NCBI RefSeq assembly: GCF_011075055.1
Contig: NC_058143.1
Location: 13,283,057 to 13,347,056, forward strand
Reading direction: 5' to 3'
Source of the DNA: Mangifera indica
Lineage: Eukaryota > Streptophyta > Magnoliopsida > Sapindales > Anacardiaceae
DNA length: 64,000 bases
This document shows positions 46,900-58,301 of the stretch, piece after piece. The notes beneath the pieces are model-generated. The model was not told the DNA's origin. It did no database searches and saw only the letters and a program-made list of their open reading frames with translations. The first letter of the stretch is position 1. Every line of letters starts with the position of its first letter. The position numbers and the translations under genes were made by a program.

Positions 46900-49800
46900 A
46901 GTGTCTTAGTGAACAAATCTGCAAGATTCTCACTGGATCTGATTTGCTTGACATTAAGCTTTTTACTCTGCTAGAGCTCATGAGTGTAAAAGAACTTTAG
47001 TGAGACATGTTTGGTTCTGTCTCCTTTGATGTATCCACTAGGGATGACAATTTGGACCCGACTTTAGGGGCCCCGACCCTCCCCAACCCTAATGGGGAAG
47101 GAATTCCCCGATAAAAACGGGAAAAGGGGCAGGGATGGGGACGAAAAAAATCCCTGTAATCGGGGACAGGTCAGGGACGGGGATACATGTGTCCCCGCCC
47201 TGCCCCTCCCCTCCCCTCCCCTCCCTTTATACCTAATATATTAATATAATAATTTCTAAACTATTAAGTTTTAGAAATTTTTACATTATGATTTATTAAA
47301 ACTATAACTTTAATTTTACTAATTTTTGAATTATCAACTATTAGCTTTTATTAATTTCTAAACTATTAATCTAATATATTAAAAAAATCCCAGAATCTCA
47401 TTATCATAAAATGCAAATGCACCAAATTAATTTTATTTCAACTTCAAAACTTAGTTAGTCAATCCACCAGGTTTTACACACAAAAAATAATAAATTATAA
47501 ACTTGATAAAATCAATTGAAGTGAATGAAAAGTGTTAAATTTAATGTTATTATAAAATTACCCTAAATCACATACATGAAGAGCTACAAATGAAGAGATT
47601 GATTATTGCATATTGTTAGATTTTATGAAAACTTTATATTTGAACTAAAATAACAAAGAATATTTTGTAGCTCTTGTAGCAAGTGATATTTTAGAAAAAT
47701 ATGATTTATTTTATTTATTGAAATATATAAAAGAATTAAAATTTATATTTATGGGTATGGGGAGGGGACTTTTCCCCGCGGGGATGGGGCGGGGATGGGG
47801 AGGGGATTTTTCCCCACGGGAACGGGGCCGGGATGGGGAAGGGATTTTTCCCCGCGGAGACGGGGAGGGGATAGGGAGGGGACGAGGATTATTTTTTATC
47901 CCCGCAACGGGGACGGGGCGGGGACTGGGATTGATATCCCCTACAGGGACGGGGACGGGGATTGATATCCCCTCCCCGCCCCTCCCCATTGTCATCCCTA
48001 GTATCCACCTCTAATCTGGGTTATACATGTTGCATTGTTTTCATATAATATGGAAGGAGTGTTTGTTGTAGAAGGAAGACTGCATGCATTCCGGATATGA
48101 TGGATGACAGACTGTAACCATATACATTCTCGGCTGGCTTCATAGAGAGCTAAAATTTTTGAATGATTTGAAGAAGTTGCAACCAAGGTCTACTTGGTGG
48201 AGCGTCATGATTGTCATTATAAGTAAAAATATATCCCGTTTGTGAACGGGTCTTATGGGGGTCAGAAAGATAACTAACATCTGCATATCCAACCAAACTA
48301 AGATTTTTAGAGGATTTGACAGAATAGAATAATCTCAAATCTTTAGTTCCACAAAGGTAATGGAGAATATATTTGATTTCGTTTCAATGGCAACGGGTTG
48401 GTGCAGAGCTAAATCGGGCCAATAAATTAACTGCGAAGGATATATCCGGTCTCGTGCATTAGGCCAAATATAATAAGGCTCTAATGGCATTAAGATATGG
48501 TACTTTAGGACCAAATATCTTTTCATCTTCTTCTTTAGGACAAAATGGGTCCTTTTTTGGATCAAGAGACCGAACAACCATTGTGGTGCTCAAAGGATAA
48601 GCCTTATCCATATTAAAGCATTTTAATAATTTTTTAATATACGCTGATTGATGGATAAGTATTCCATTTGAATTGTGTTCGATCTACAGGCCGAGACAAT
48701 ATTTTGTTTTCCCCAATCTTTCATTTCAAATTCTTTTTTCAGATATTCAGTAGTTTTTTAGAGCTCTTCAGGAGTCCCAATTAAATTCATGTCATTAACA
48801 TAAACTGCTACAATAGCAAATCCCGATTCTGACCTTTTGATAAAGACACATGGGCATATAGGGTCATTCACATAGCCTTCTTTTTTCAAATATTCACTAA
48901 GGCGATTGTACCACATACGTCCGAATTATTTTAATCCGTACAATGATCATTGTAATTTAATTGAGTATAAGCCTCTTGAATTGACTCTTTTTGCTTCAGG
49001 CAATTTGTATCCTTCAGGGAGTTTCATATAAATTTCAGTATCCAAATTTTCATACAAATAAGTAGTAACTACGTCTATTAGACGCATATCCAGTCTTTCA
49101 GAGACTGTTAAACTGATTAAATATCTGAATGTGATTATATCCATTACAGGTGCATATGTTTCATCAAAGTCTATACCGGACCTTTGGGAAAAGCCTTGGG
49201 CTACAAGCTTGACTTTATATCTAGCAATTTCATTTTTCTCATTTCTTTTTCTCACAAATACCCATTTATATCCAACGGGTTGTACGTCTTGAGGTGTTGG
49301 AACTACAAGCCTAAACACTTGACGTTTTGCTAGAGAAGCTAATCTGCTTGAATTGCTTCTTCCCATTTAGGCCAATCATGTCTTTGTTTGCATTCAGCCA
49401 CAGTACGTGGTTCAAAATCATCATCATTCAGAATTTCAGTAACTACTGCAAATGAGAATATGTCATCAATTATAAATGTTTCACGATTCCACACTTCTCA
49501 TGTATGAACATAATTTAAAGATATTTCAATATTTTCATTTTCTTGTTCTTCAGGATTTTGTACCACTTCAGGGGTTTGTGCCACTTCAGGGGCTTGTGTC
49601 ACTTTAGGGGCTTGAGTCTCTTCAGGGACTATAACCTCTTCTGGAGGAATATTTGTTTGATTATTTGCCTTTCTTTTTCGAGGAACAATGTCCTTCGATC
49701 CAACAGGTTTACCACGCTTCTGGCGTGAGATAGATGGATCAGTCACAGCTCGAATGGACTGTTCAATAGTCATATTGATTCTTGTTGGTGCATTAGCAGC

Positions 49801-51348
49801 TGGAACATGTGATCTTGTCACTTTTGCCGTATCAACAAATGTATCAAGCATTTGGTTGGCAATAATTTGTAATCGCACTATCCTTTGCACTTCAGTTTCA
49901 CTTTGGGATGTGCGAGGATCTAAATGAGACATGGTAGGTACATACCAAGTAAGCTCATGCCTAACTTTATGAGGCATTTTCTTTTCCCCTAAAGATGGGA
50001 AAGTTGTCTCATCAAAGTGACAATCTATAAATCATGCAGTAAAAAAATCACCTGTTAATGGTTCCAAGTACCTGATAATAGATGGTGAATTATATCTAAC
50101 ATATATTCCCAAACAACGTTGGGGTCCTATTTTTGTGCATTGAGGAGACGTAATAGGGACATATACAACACAACCAAATATTCTCAAATGAGATACATCA
50201 AGTTGGTAACCAATGACCAATTGTAGGGGATAATATAGATGATAAGAAGAAGGTCACAAACGAATTAACGCTGCAGCATGTAATATAGCATGTCCCCACA
50301 TAGTAGTAGGTAATTGACTTTTTAATAATAAAGTACGTGCAATTACCTGAAGTCGTTTGATAAGAGACTCAACTAATTCATTCTGTGTGTGGACATGCGG
50401 GACTGGATGTTCAACCTCAATCCCCATAGACATGCAATAATCATCAAATGTTTGGGATATAAATTCACCAGCATTATCTAGCCGTATTGACTTAATCGAA
50501 TAATCTGCGAAATGTGCCTTCAATTTGATAATTTGTGCTAACAATTTAGCAAATGCAACATTTCGAGTATGCAATAAACAAACAGGAGACCATCGTGCAG
50601 ATGCATCAATTAAGACCATAAAATAACGAAATGACCCACTTGGTGGGTGAATAGGTTTACATATATCCCCTTGAATCATTTACAAGAACGATGGGGATTC
50701 ACCTCCAATTTTGGAGGGAGATGGTCTTATTACTAATTTGCCTTGAGAACAAGCGGTGCAGAATTATTCACTGGACAATAAAATTTTATGATTCTGTAAT
50801 GTATGTCCATGTGAATTTTCAATAATCCTACGCATCATTGTAGATCCTGGGTGGCCTAAACAATCATGTCAAAGCATAAATGCTTTTGGATCAACGAACT
50901 TCTGGTTCGATACTGTGTAGGTTTCAATTGCCTTTATGATTGTATAATACAATCCAGATGATAAAGTAGACAACTTTTCTAGTATAAGCCTTCTTCCGGA
51001 GGTATTACTAGTTATACAGATGAATTCTGTACCATTTTCATTCATGGTTTTAAGATGATAATCATTTTTTCTTATATCTTTAAAACTCAGTAGATTTCTT
51101 CTGGATTTACTTGAATATAATGCATCATTGATGCTTAATTTGGTCCCATTATTTAACAGAATTGTGGCTCTTTCGGAGCCTTCTATCAGATCAATTGATC
51201 ATGATATAGTATTTACTTTAGCTTCAATCAATGCTAAAGAAAAGAAAATTTTCTTTTCCTTAAGAATTGTGTGCGTTGTTGCACTGTCCACCAAACACAT
51301 GTTTCCCACATCAGCTTTTGAAGTCAACGCTTTAATTTTGGAGTCCAT
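46900..51348 (-). pseudogene. Copia pol polyprotein, inactive
   Basis: Reading leftward from the ATG at 51348: a protease-type CLVDSATTHTIL, a GAG-pre-integrase block (CLGHPGSTMMRR..CTACSQGK), and the integrase core with catalytic Asp in LDNAG, Glu in ELVES and first Asp in GDICKP (50250-50690). A hinge with APEVAQTPEV repeats (49540-49650) follows. Reverse transcriptase spans about 48760-49370 (VGYKWVFVRKRNE, YKVKLVAQGFSQ). RNase H covers 48000-48450 (GYADVSYLSDPHKTRSQTGY). Defects: several in-frame stops, among them one within the first 50 codons. The RT metal-binding YVDD reads YVND. RNase H is split by the hAT insertion, with GYIKGDRTKHVSLKFFYTHE resuming at about 47030-46975. No transposition-competent protein can be made. 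Confidence 0.9.
47039..48000. mobile_element. hAT non-autonomous element nested in the copia RNase H
   Basis: Exact terminal inverted repeats TAGGGATGACAA and TTGTCATCCCTA. An exact 8-bp duplication GTATCCAC flanks it (47031-47038, 48001-48008). Subterminal regions are strongly G-rich on one side (GGGGCGGGGATGGGG units at 47750-47960) and C-rich at the left (CCCCTCCCCTCCCCTCCC near 47205). The middle is AT-rich. No transposase. The Gly/Pro-rich open frames at 47711-48014 are products of the G-rich repeats. Confidence 0.95.
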
Positions 51349-51639
51349 TTCCTTTCATTCAAAAATTATATTAGTTATAACGTACACAAAATATTGAAAG
51401 GAAGAGAACATGATACTGAAAGATAAAATAATATTTATAACTCCAAAATATATATGATAAATTTATAAAAATTTTGGGCATCCTTGTCACTATTCAAGTG
51501 ACCCACATTGTTATTCTTTGAAAGAGGATTTGAAACATCAAGACTCATTAGATCGACAGGATCTAACTTATTAAAAATTTAATTCTTATGGGTACTTAAT
51601 ATAGATTCACCCAATGTTTATGTGTACTACAGGTACACC

Positions 51640-53010
51640 ACCAATGACATGTATAACCACATTTATTATTTTGTGGTTTACTCTGCATTACAACTACTTC
51701 TGGTAGTTGCGTTCACTTTAGGGAACAATGTAATATTTTATGGGGTGAGTTACTCATACTCATGATAACTACTTCTGGTAGTTATGTTCACTTTAGGGAA
51801 TGATATTGCTACTACAGAAGCATAAAATAAAATGTGAGAAATATTTTATCTTCCATATTCAAGAAAAGATTCTGAATATTGTAGAGTTATACTAAATATA
51901 GAGTCATTGGGAGTATTATTGAATCTGATGTTCAAATCTATCTTTCAAATTTCTCCACAAAGTTAATGGATTTATCATTATATCCATATTTCGGTTTGCA
52001 ATCCTTCAGGGATATGATGCCGAAACATAATAGCCTTGTATTTGTCTTTCTAGGACATTTTACTTAATTAGTTTTTCAAGGCTCACAAATTCTAGGTGGA
52101 GACTCATGCAAAAACGCCCATTTAATATTATTCATCCAATTTTAGGAACTTCAGGTTCAATTATTATCATATTTACAAAACTTCTGGTTTTGTAGATAAT
52201 ATATATGAGTTAATCTTTGAAACTTCAGGTTTAAATATTATCTCATATTTACAAAATAACTGATTTTGTAGGAGAAATATTGAGATTAATTTTGGAAGCT
52301 TCAGGTCCATATATTATCTCATATCTACAAAACTTCTGGTTTTGTAATTAGTATTCAGAATATTATAATACGTATTCTGATTATGTTTTGGACTTCAAGT
52401 CCATATTTTTCACACTTTATGCAAACTTCAGGTTGCAAAGGTGATATTATTATTCTAAAATAAAGACTTTGATGAAACTTGAGACTTTTGGCCCATATAT
52501 ATATATTCTCTTGATTTTACAAACTTCAAGTTGGAAATTGTAAAATTCGGGACTTCGAGCCCATACATATGATTTTCTCACGATTTTACAAACTTCAGGT
52601 TGTAAATTGGATATAAATAAAATTAAAGATTCAAATAAATAAATATGTGAATAAATAAATATTCAAATAAATGGAATACAATAAAAATAAATATTTAAAT
52701 AATATCAGGACTTCTGGTCAAGATTCTTGGTTTTGTAAGCTTCAGGGTACAAATAATATTTATGACTTCAGGTCACAAATTTATAATTTCGTAAACTTCA
52801 GATTACGAATGATATTCAGGATTTTAGATCAAGATTTATGATATTTAGGACTGCAGGTCCAGATTCATAATTTTGTAAACTTCATGTTACAAATAGGATT
52901 CAGAACTTCAGGTTCAGATTTATGATATTCCAGACTTCAGGTCTAGATTCAAGAGTTTCAGAACTTCAGGTCCAGATTTACAATTTTGTAAACTTCGGAT
53001 TGTAAATATT
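51640..53010. repeat. Array of AACTTCAGGTT-type repeats in the copia leader
   Basis: About 19 copies of an AACTTCAGGT(T/C) motif (ACCTGAAGTT in the transcribed sense) at irregular 40-60 base spacing between 52140 and 53010. Each is usually accompanied by TTTTGTAAA or TTGTAAAT. A second repeat, ACTTCTGGTAGTT..TTCACTTTAGGGAA, occurs twice at 51685-51800. The region holds no gag frame. Confidence 0.8.
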
Positions 53011-53162
53011 GTATAATTATAAAAAAAAATTAAGCAGAAATATAACAGAAATTAAAAGTCAACTGGGATATCACAACTAGGATATCCGTATTTATAATAT
53101 TTAAGTAGCATATCGGCATAATATAAAGATATAATATATCTGAGCTGATCGTACTGATAACG

Positions 53163-53459
53163 TGTTATAAATATAATGAAATAAATGGGAAAATGATTGA
53201 ATTGCCAAAAGAAAGTTATGATTTTATTAAGGCAAAGCCACAGCAGAAGTAAGAAAGAATCAAGAAAAAGCAAGAAGAAAAAGCAAGAAATGTGTGTATA
53301 TTACATGAAGAGAGGGGGGATATTTATAGGAGAATTGCCGCCCCTCCAGCCAGTAAAAATAGTTTCTTCCAAGCTAAGTTTCTAAAGCAATTAATGCATT
53401 CTCATTGCCTTTTGGCCAAAGTCAACAATATGGGGTGGAAAAATCCACCATATGCAACA
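53163..53459 (-). repeat. 5' LTR of the copia element
   Basis: A 297-bp repeat with an 11-base CCAAAAGAAAG-type and a 4-base CAGC insertion relative to the left LTR. Confidence 0.95.
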
Positions 53460-53464
53460 TAAAA

Positions 53465-55354
53465 CACATTTTCATAAATTTAAATTCAATATTTTCATGA
53501 TATCCCGTGATTCGCTCTTTGTGCTCTAAGTTACGTTGCAGCCCTAAACTTTAAGACTATTACATTTGGTCCCTAATATATTAACGTATACACTTATGTC
53601 TCATAATGAATAAAACATTCATCTTGATATGATTAAATCCATAGTCACTCTTCAATAGAGCTCTAAATAACAGTGTTCATGTGTCATTCGCTTTATATGT
53701 AATGAAACTATAATCTTTAATTATGGCTATCAATCTCTTATTATGTTTGACATATAAATTCTTTATTATGTTGGTAATAAATAAATTCATGATTAATATA
53801 CAAATAATCATCTATTTATTCATAAATTATGAGCAGTCGTTTGCAAAACATTATGGGTATCCAACTAATAAAGAATCAATAGAAGAGTGATGTTAACTTT
53901 TAAATGATATGGGTATCGTACATTCGAATCTTTTCATCAACTAATATCTCGTCAAGACAATTGCACAAAAGTAACAACGTGCACACCATGCATTACTTTA
54001 GATCAAAAAGTTTTTTAATCAACACGCGCTCTACCAAGAGCGTTGGTAGCATTCAACAAGTGACATGTAGACATTGCATTTGTTCATTCATTGGATGTCC
54101 TAGATGACAAAAATTTTAAACTATTATATAATTATTGCAAATCATAACTTAATTATTAAATTTTTAGAAAAATGATAATTCGAAAATCAAACACATCAAT
54201 CAATCAATTATGGTTCCGAAGCTAATTACGGTTTGGACAATTTATTATTAGAAGGACAAGTTGTAAATTAGATTTTTTTTATTTATTTTTAAAAGCAAAA
54301 AGTAATAGTTTCTATTATGCACGAGCTCATGAGGGAATTTTATAACTTGAACTATTAGATTGTCTATTTAGACAAAGACGATGCCTTTGTTTTTTTAGTT
54401 TTGGATTGATATTGATTGAAAAAAGAGATAAAAAAAAAGAAGTTATCAGAGAAAGAGAAAGTCTCGAAAAAAAGAGATAATAGGTGATGACACCAGAGAT
54501 GGTGATGTTAGAGGCGATGACATTAGAGATGGTATCAAAGATAAAAGAGTAAATCCTATAAAGTAAAATATTATTTTTTAAAACTTGAGTTAAAGAAAAA
54601 TTATTACTTTTTAGAGTTTAGAAAAATAAAATAAGATAAAATTTTAAAACTAATATATTTAATTAATTTTAACAATTTATAAATAAATAAAAGAGTTTTC
54701 ATAATTGAAAGATAAGAATTTGCAAAAATAACAACCTTTAAATGGAAATAAGTCTTTCAACTTTTATGGTGAGATGCTTTCTTTTATAGGCAAAATCCAA
54801 TTTCAACAGATATATCAATTGAATATATAAATCTTTCATTAAAATATCAAATAAAAAAAATGTAATCATATAATAATAAATATTATTTTGGGTTAAACAT
54901 CTCTATTTTAAATTAAACATTATTATACTATTTTTATTTAAACTTATAACTAATTAAATAAACAAATAAATAAAATACCAATGTAAAATAAATTGAAAAA
55001 TTAGGTTTAATTTTTGAGATTGAATCTTAGTAATGATCCAAGCATTATTGAAATTGAGGTTATTCCTATATAAAATATATTTATAGAGAGATTTTATACT
55101 ACACAAACACATTTAATATTAATGGTAAAAATATTTAAGGATAAAACAAAAATAATTATGATATGATTTGACGATTTTAAATATCCATATATATATATAT
55201 ATTTATGTATAAAAAATAAATATACGTAATATTGTTTTTAAACTAATACCCTCTTGTTTGTTGCCCTATTTTATCATTTAAATTATTTATTAAGAGTGTT
55301 TAGGTGTGGCAAACAAAAGTGTAGGACGTCTAGGGTCATATTGTTTTCTTCTAA
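53465..55354. other. AT-rich intergenic DNA
   Basis: About 54390-54690 resembles half of a Mutator-family element core and TIR (GATGACACCAGAGATGG..TAATTTTAACAATTT), probably a solo fragment. A MITE trace is at about 55130-55230. No gene is supported. Confidence 0.4.
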
Positions 55355-56229
55355 GGCTAAAAGGCCATTTCCCACTTAAGGTTTGATGCAAACTTAACGT
55401 TTCACTTACTATCTATCGAAAACTAAAATAGTCATTTATCTATTAAATTTTATTATTACTATCAGAAATAAATTGTTATTTATCAAAATATTTAAAAAAT
55501 AAAAGTTTATCACATTCCCTAATAAATTTAAAAATCTAACAAATTTCTTTTTATCCAAAGTTTGAAAAATCAGTATTTCACCCTAAAGTTTTTTTAGCCA
55601 ACACTGCGGCAGTCAATGATGGAGATAGAGACAGAGACAGTGACATTCTCCCTCCCTCTTGGCTTCTCTCTCAATCTTGCTCAATTCCGGGCATCACCAA
55701 CCAACCAAAACCACTGATGAAGATGTGATTCCAAATGACGACAAAATGTTAATTTTTCTAGACGGTAACAAAAGCCCTTAGGGTTTTCCCAAACAACAAC
55801 AAAACCCCCTACGGTTTTTCCAAGCAGAGTCATTTTCATCTGAAATAAAAATGTTTCATCTTCATTTGAAAGATGAAAAAATATTTTCGTTGATTGGTAA
55901 TGACTGAGAATGAAGCGGAATTGAGAGAAGCCTGAAGAGAGGAAGAACACTATCATCCCCATCTTCGACTATTGACAGTGATGACTAGAAAAATCTAAAG
56001 TAAAATGTTGATTTTTCAAACTTTAGGTGAAAAGAAATTTATTATATTTTTAAATTTAAGAGCAAAATATAATAAATTTTTAGCTTTTTAAATATTTTGA
56101 TAAATAATAATTATACTTCTTATAATAATAATAAAATTTAATAATCAAGTAAATATTTGAGTTTTTTATAATTAGTGGGTAAAAGATTAGATTTGCATCA
56201 AAGTTTAGGTAGAAAATAAACATTTGGCC
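55355..56229. mobile_element. Mutator-like non-autonomous element (875 bp)
   Basis: Inverted ends GGCTAAAAGGCCATTTCC and (inverted right) GGCCAAATGTTTATTTTC are part of imperfect arms of about 250 bp that share TTTGATGCAAA. Flanks TTCTTCTAA (55346-55354) and TTCTTTTAA (56230-56238) match at 8 of 9 bases. The core is related to the 42-kb element (GTTTTCCCAAACAAC, TTTTCATCTGAAAT). No transposase. Confidence 0.88.
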
Positions 56230-56634
56230 TTCTTTTAATCGTAATTATTAGAAGACAAAATTAAGGAAGATGACGTGGTCCACTTACTTTTTTGCACTTG
56301 ATTAGTAGATTCGTTCACGATGTGCACTACAATCTGTCAATCTGCTGCTTCTCAGACTTACATTACTGTAGTGGTCCCCCACCCCACCACAACCACATCC
56401 AAAACAATTTTATTTTATTTTTTATTTTTAAATTTTTATCGGACTTTTTTAATTACTTTAAGATTAGTTTTCTCTATCTGAGATTTTGCAGGGTTATTTT
56501 ATATAAATGGTTTTCAAACTTATTAAATTACAAGAATTTATAAAAAAAAATAATTTTTGAAAATTGTTCAACATCTGAAAGTTAATAATAATCTTTTGGA
56601 TGGCCAACAAAATTAACCCAAAGTTTAATATCAT

Positions 56635-56933
56635 TAGGGTTGGATTCGAGACAAATCGAGTTCGAACTTCACTTAGCTTATATATAACAAAGCTCAAACT
56701 CGGGTCATAAAAGCTACACTTAAACTCGGTTTGAATTCGATTCGGTTTATTTTTTGTTATTAAAACGATGTTATTTTAATACATATTGATCAAAACGATA
56801 TCGTTTTGTATCAAAATTTTTAATTAGAAAATTTGAAGAGTAGCTCGAGCTCGTATATGACTGATTTATTTCGGACTTGTTCAAACCAAACTCGAGTTTG
56901 AGCTCAAATATATTTGGTTCGAATCTAACTCTA
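56635..56933. mobile_element. hAT MITE (299 bp), relative of the 17.5-kb copy
   Basis: Ends TAGGGTTGGATTCGAG and TTCGAATCTAACTCTA lie between exact 8-bp duplications AATATCAT (56627-56634, 56934-56941). The interior has AAAACGATGTTATTTT and AAAACGATATCGTTTT palindromes and AGCTCGAGCTCG. Same family as 17506-17748. Confidence 0.9.
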
Positions 56934-56941
56934 AATATCAT

Positions 56942-58301
56942 CCAATATATTTTAAAATAGTATAAGATCTTTAAAATCTCTTTAGAATGTTTCACTTTAA
57001 TTATTTTTCAAAAAATAATATAGATAAAAAAAATTTAAATTATGCACATAAATCACTTATTATTGATTTAGGTTTAAATATATTGTCGAAGATTTTGAAT
57101 TAAAAGTAAAAAATACATAATCACATATGATACATATAAATATGTATTTATTTATATATTTAAAATAAATACGTATAATATTACATATAAAAATTATTAT
57201 GGGAATAATCTACTTCCGATTACATGATGACTTTTTATTTAGATATTTATCTTACATACATTGATTGTCGAAGCTAAGGGGTCAAGAAAATTTGTTTATA
57301 GAGTAATTTATAAATATTCATAAGTTAACATGTCGTCAAAAAATATTTTAATTCATAATTTTTTATACAAAAAATCTCATTTTTATTAACTATATATATT
57401 TTTTATTAATAAACCCTATTTTTGTTCCTTTTGATAACTAGAAATCCATTTGAATGAGATTATTATTTTTTAAACCAAATAAATTATATTGAATAAAATA
57501 AATTAAATATTTAATAATTAATTTCATAATTATTAGATAAAATAGATTATAAATTAAATTTTAATATGTAAAAAAAAAAAAAAAGGCGTGAACCCGGGTG
57601 TGCTTCTCCATCTAAACTATGCGAGTAAATTAAAAATATGCCTCCTAAAAGAGAACACAACCCTCACCAGAAAGAGACGAAATAATAGTGGGCAGTGAGG
57701 CCCACTCGCTGTGTCATCAATCAAAATATACACCCCCGCGCGTGGGCTTCAATTTCACGCGATATGAACAAACACAGTTTAGCGAGAATCAAAACTGAAT
57801 CTCAGAAAAGAGTAAAAGAAGGAAAGCGACCCTGGAGGACCCACTGGACTTGTGTGACGAATATTCACTAGATTTAAATTCCTGGTTTTGAATCCGCTTC
57901 ATTCACTTCGACTTTTCCTATCATCTCACGCAACAATGAGCAGGTCATCCAAAGTGATAAGTCGTTTGCTTTTCGAATGATAAGTTATTGTACTTATCTC
58001 TCGCCCTTGGGTCAGTAGAAAAAGATTGAAGTCTGTACAAACGCATCGAAGATAGCGAGACTCATATCATAAGTAAGTTGAAGTCTCTCTCTTTCTCTCT
58101 CTTCTTTATCTTCTATGCAGCCTTTGAAACCCTAGAAGAACTCGAAACTGGTGATATAAATAGGGCTTATTTCGCGAAGTTTTTAGAAGTCTGAAGGCTC
58201 TTAAATTCAGCGCTCTGGTCGAGATTTGAAGGAATTTTATTTTTTGAATTGAATTGAATTTGTTTGTTTCTGTGCTGGTGTGTTACCTTTTGAAATCAGA
58301 G
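56942..58301. other. Intergenic DNA and TPR2-like promoter and 5' UTR
   Basis: A MITE trace lies at about 57085-57185. From about 57700 the DNA is less AT-rich. A CT-rich tract (58085-58115) before the ATG at 58302 is typical of a plant 5' UTR, which may contain an intron (donor-like ATAAGTAAGTTG near 58070). Confidence 0.5.

Larger units (their letters stand above)
46259..53459 (-). mobile_element. Ty1/copia LTR retrotransposon (7.2 kb incl. nested insertion)
   Basis: LTRs at 46259-46540 (282 bp) and 53163-53459 (297 bp) begin TGTTATAAAT and end TGCAACA. They differ by about six substitutions and two indels by eye. The target duplication TAAAA is exact (46254-46258, 53460-53464). The element is transcribed leftward. 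A CGTTATCAGTACGATCAGC primer-binding-like segment adjoins the right LTR, and a polypurine tract (AAAAGGGAG) adjoins the left LTR. The domain order protease-like, integrase, reverse transcriptase, RNase H defines copia. About 1.8 kb between the right LTR and the pol frame has no gag. Confidence 0.95.

Noticed and set aside
47205..47225. CCCCTCCCCTCCCC run as possible origin or i-motif of special function
   Set aside because: It is the mirror of the G-rich side of the hAT element; no separate function is supported.
47711..48014. Gly-rich and Pro-rich reading frames
   Set aside because: Translations of the G-rich subterminal repeats of the nested hAT element.
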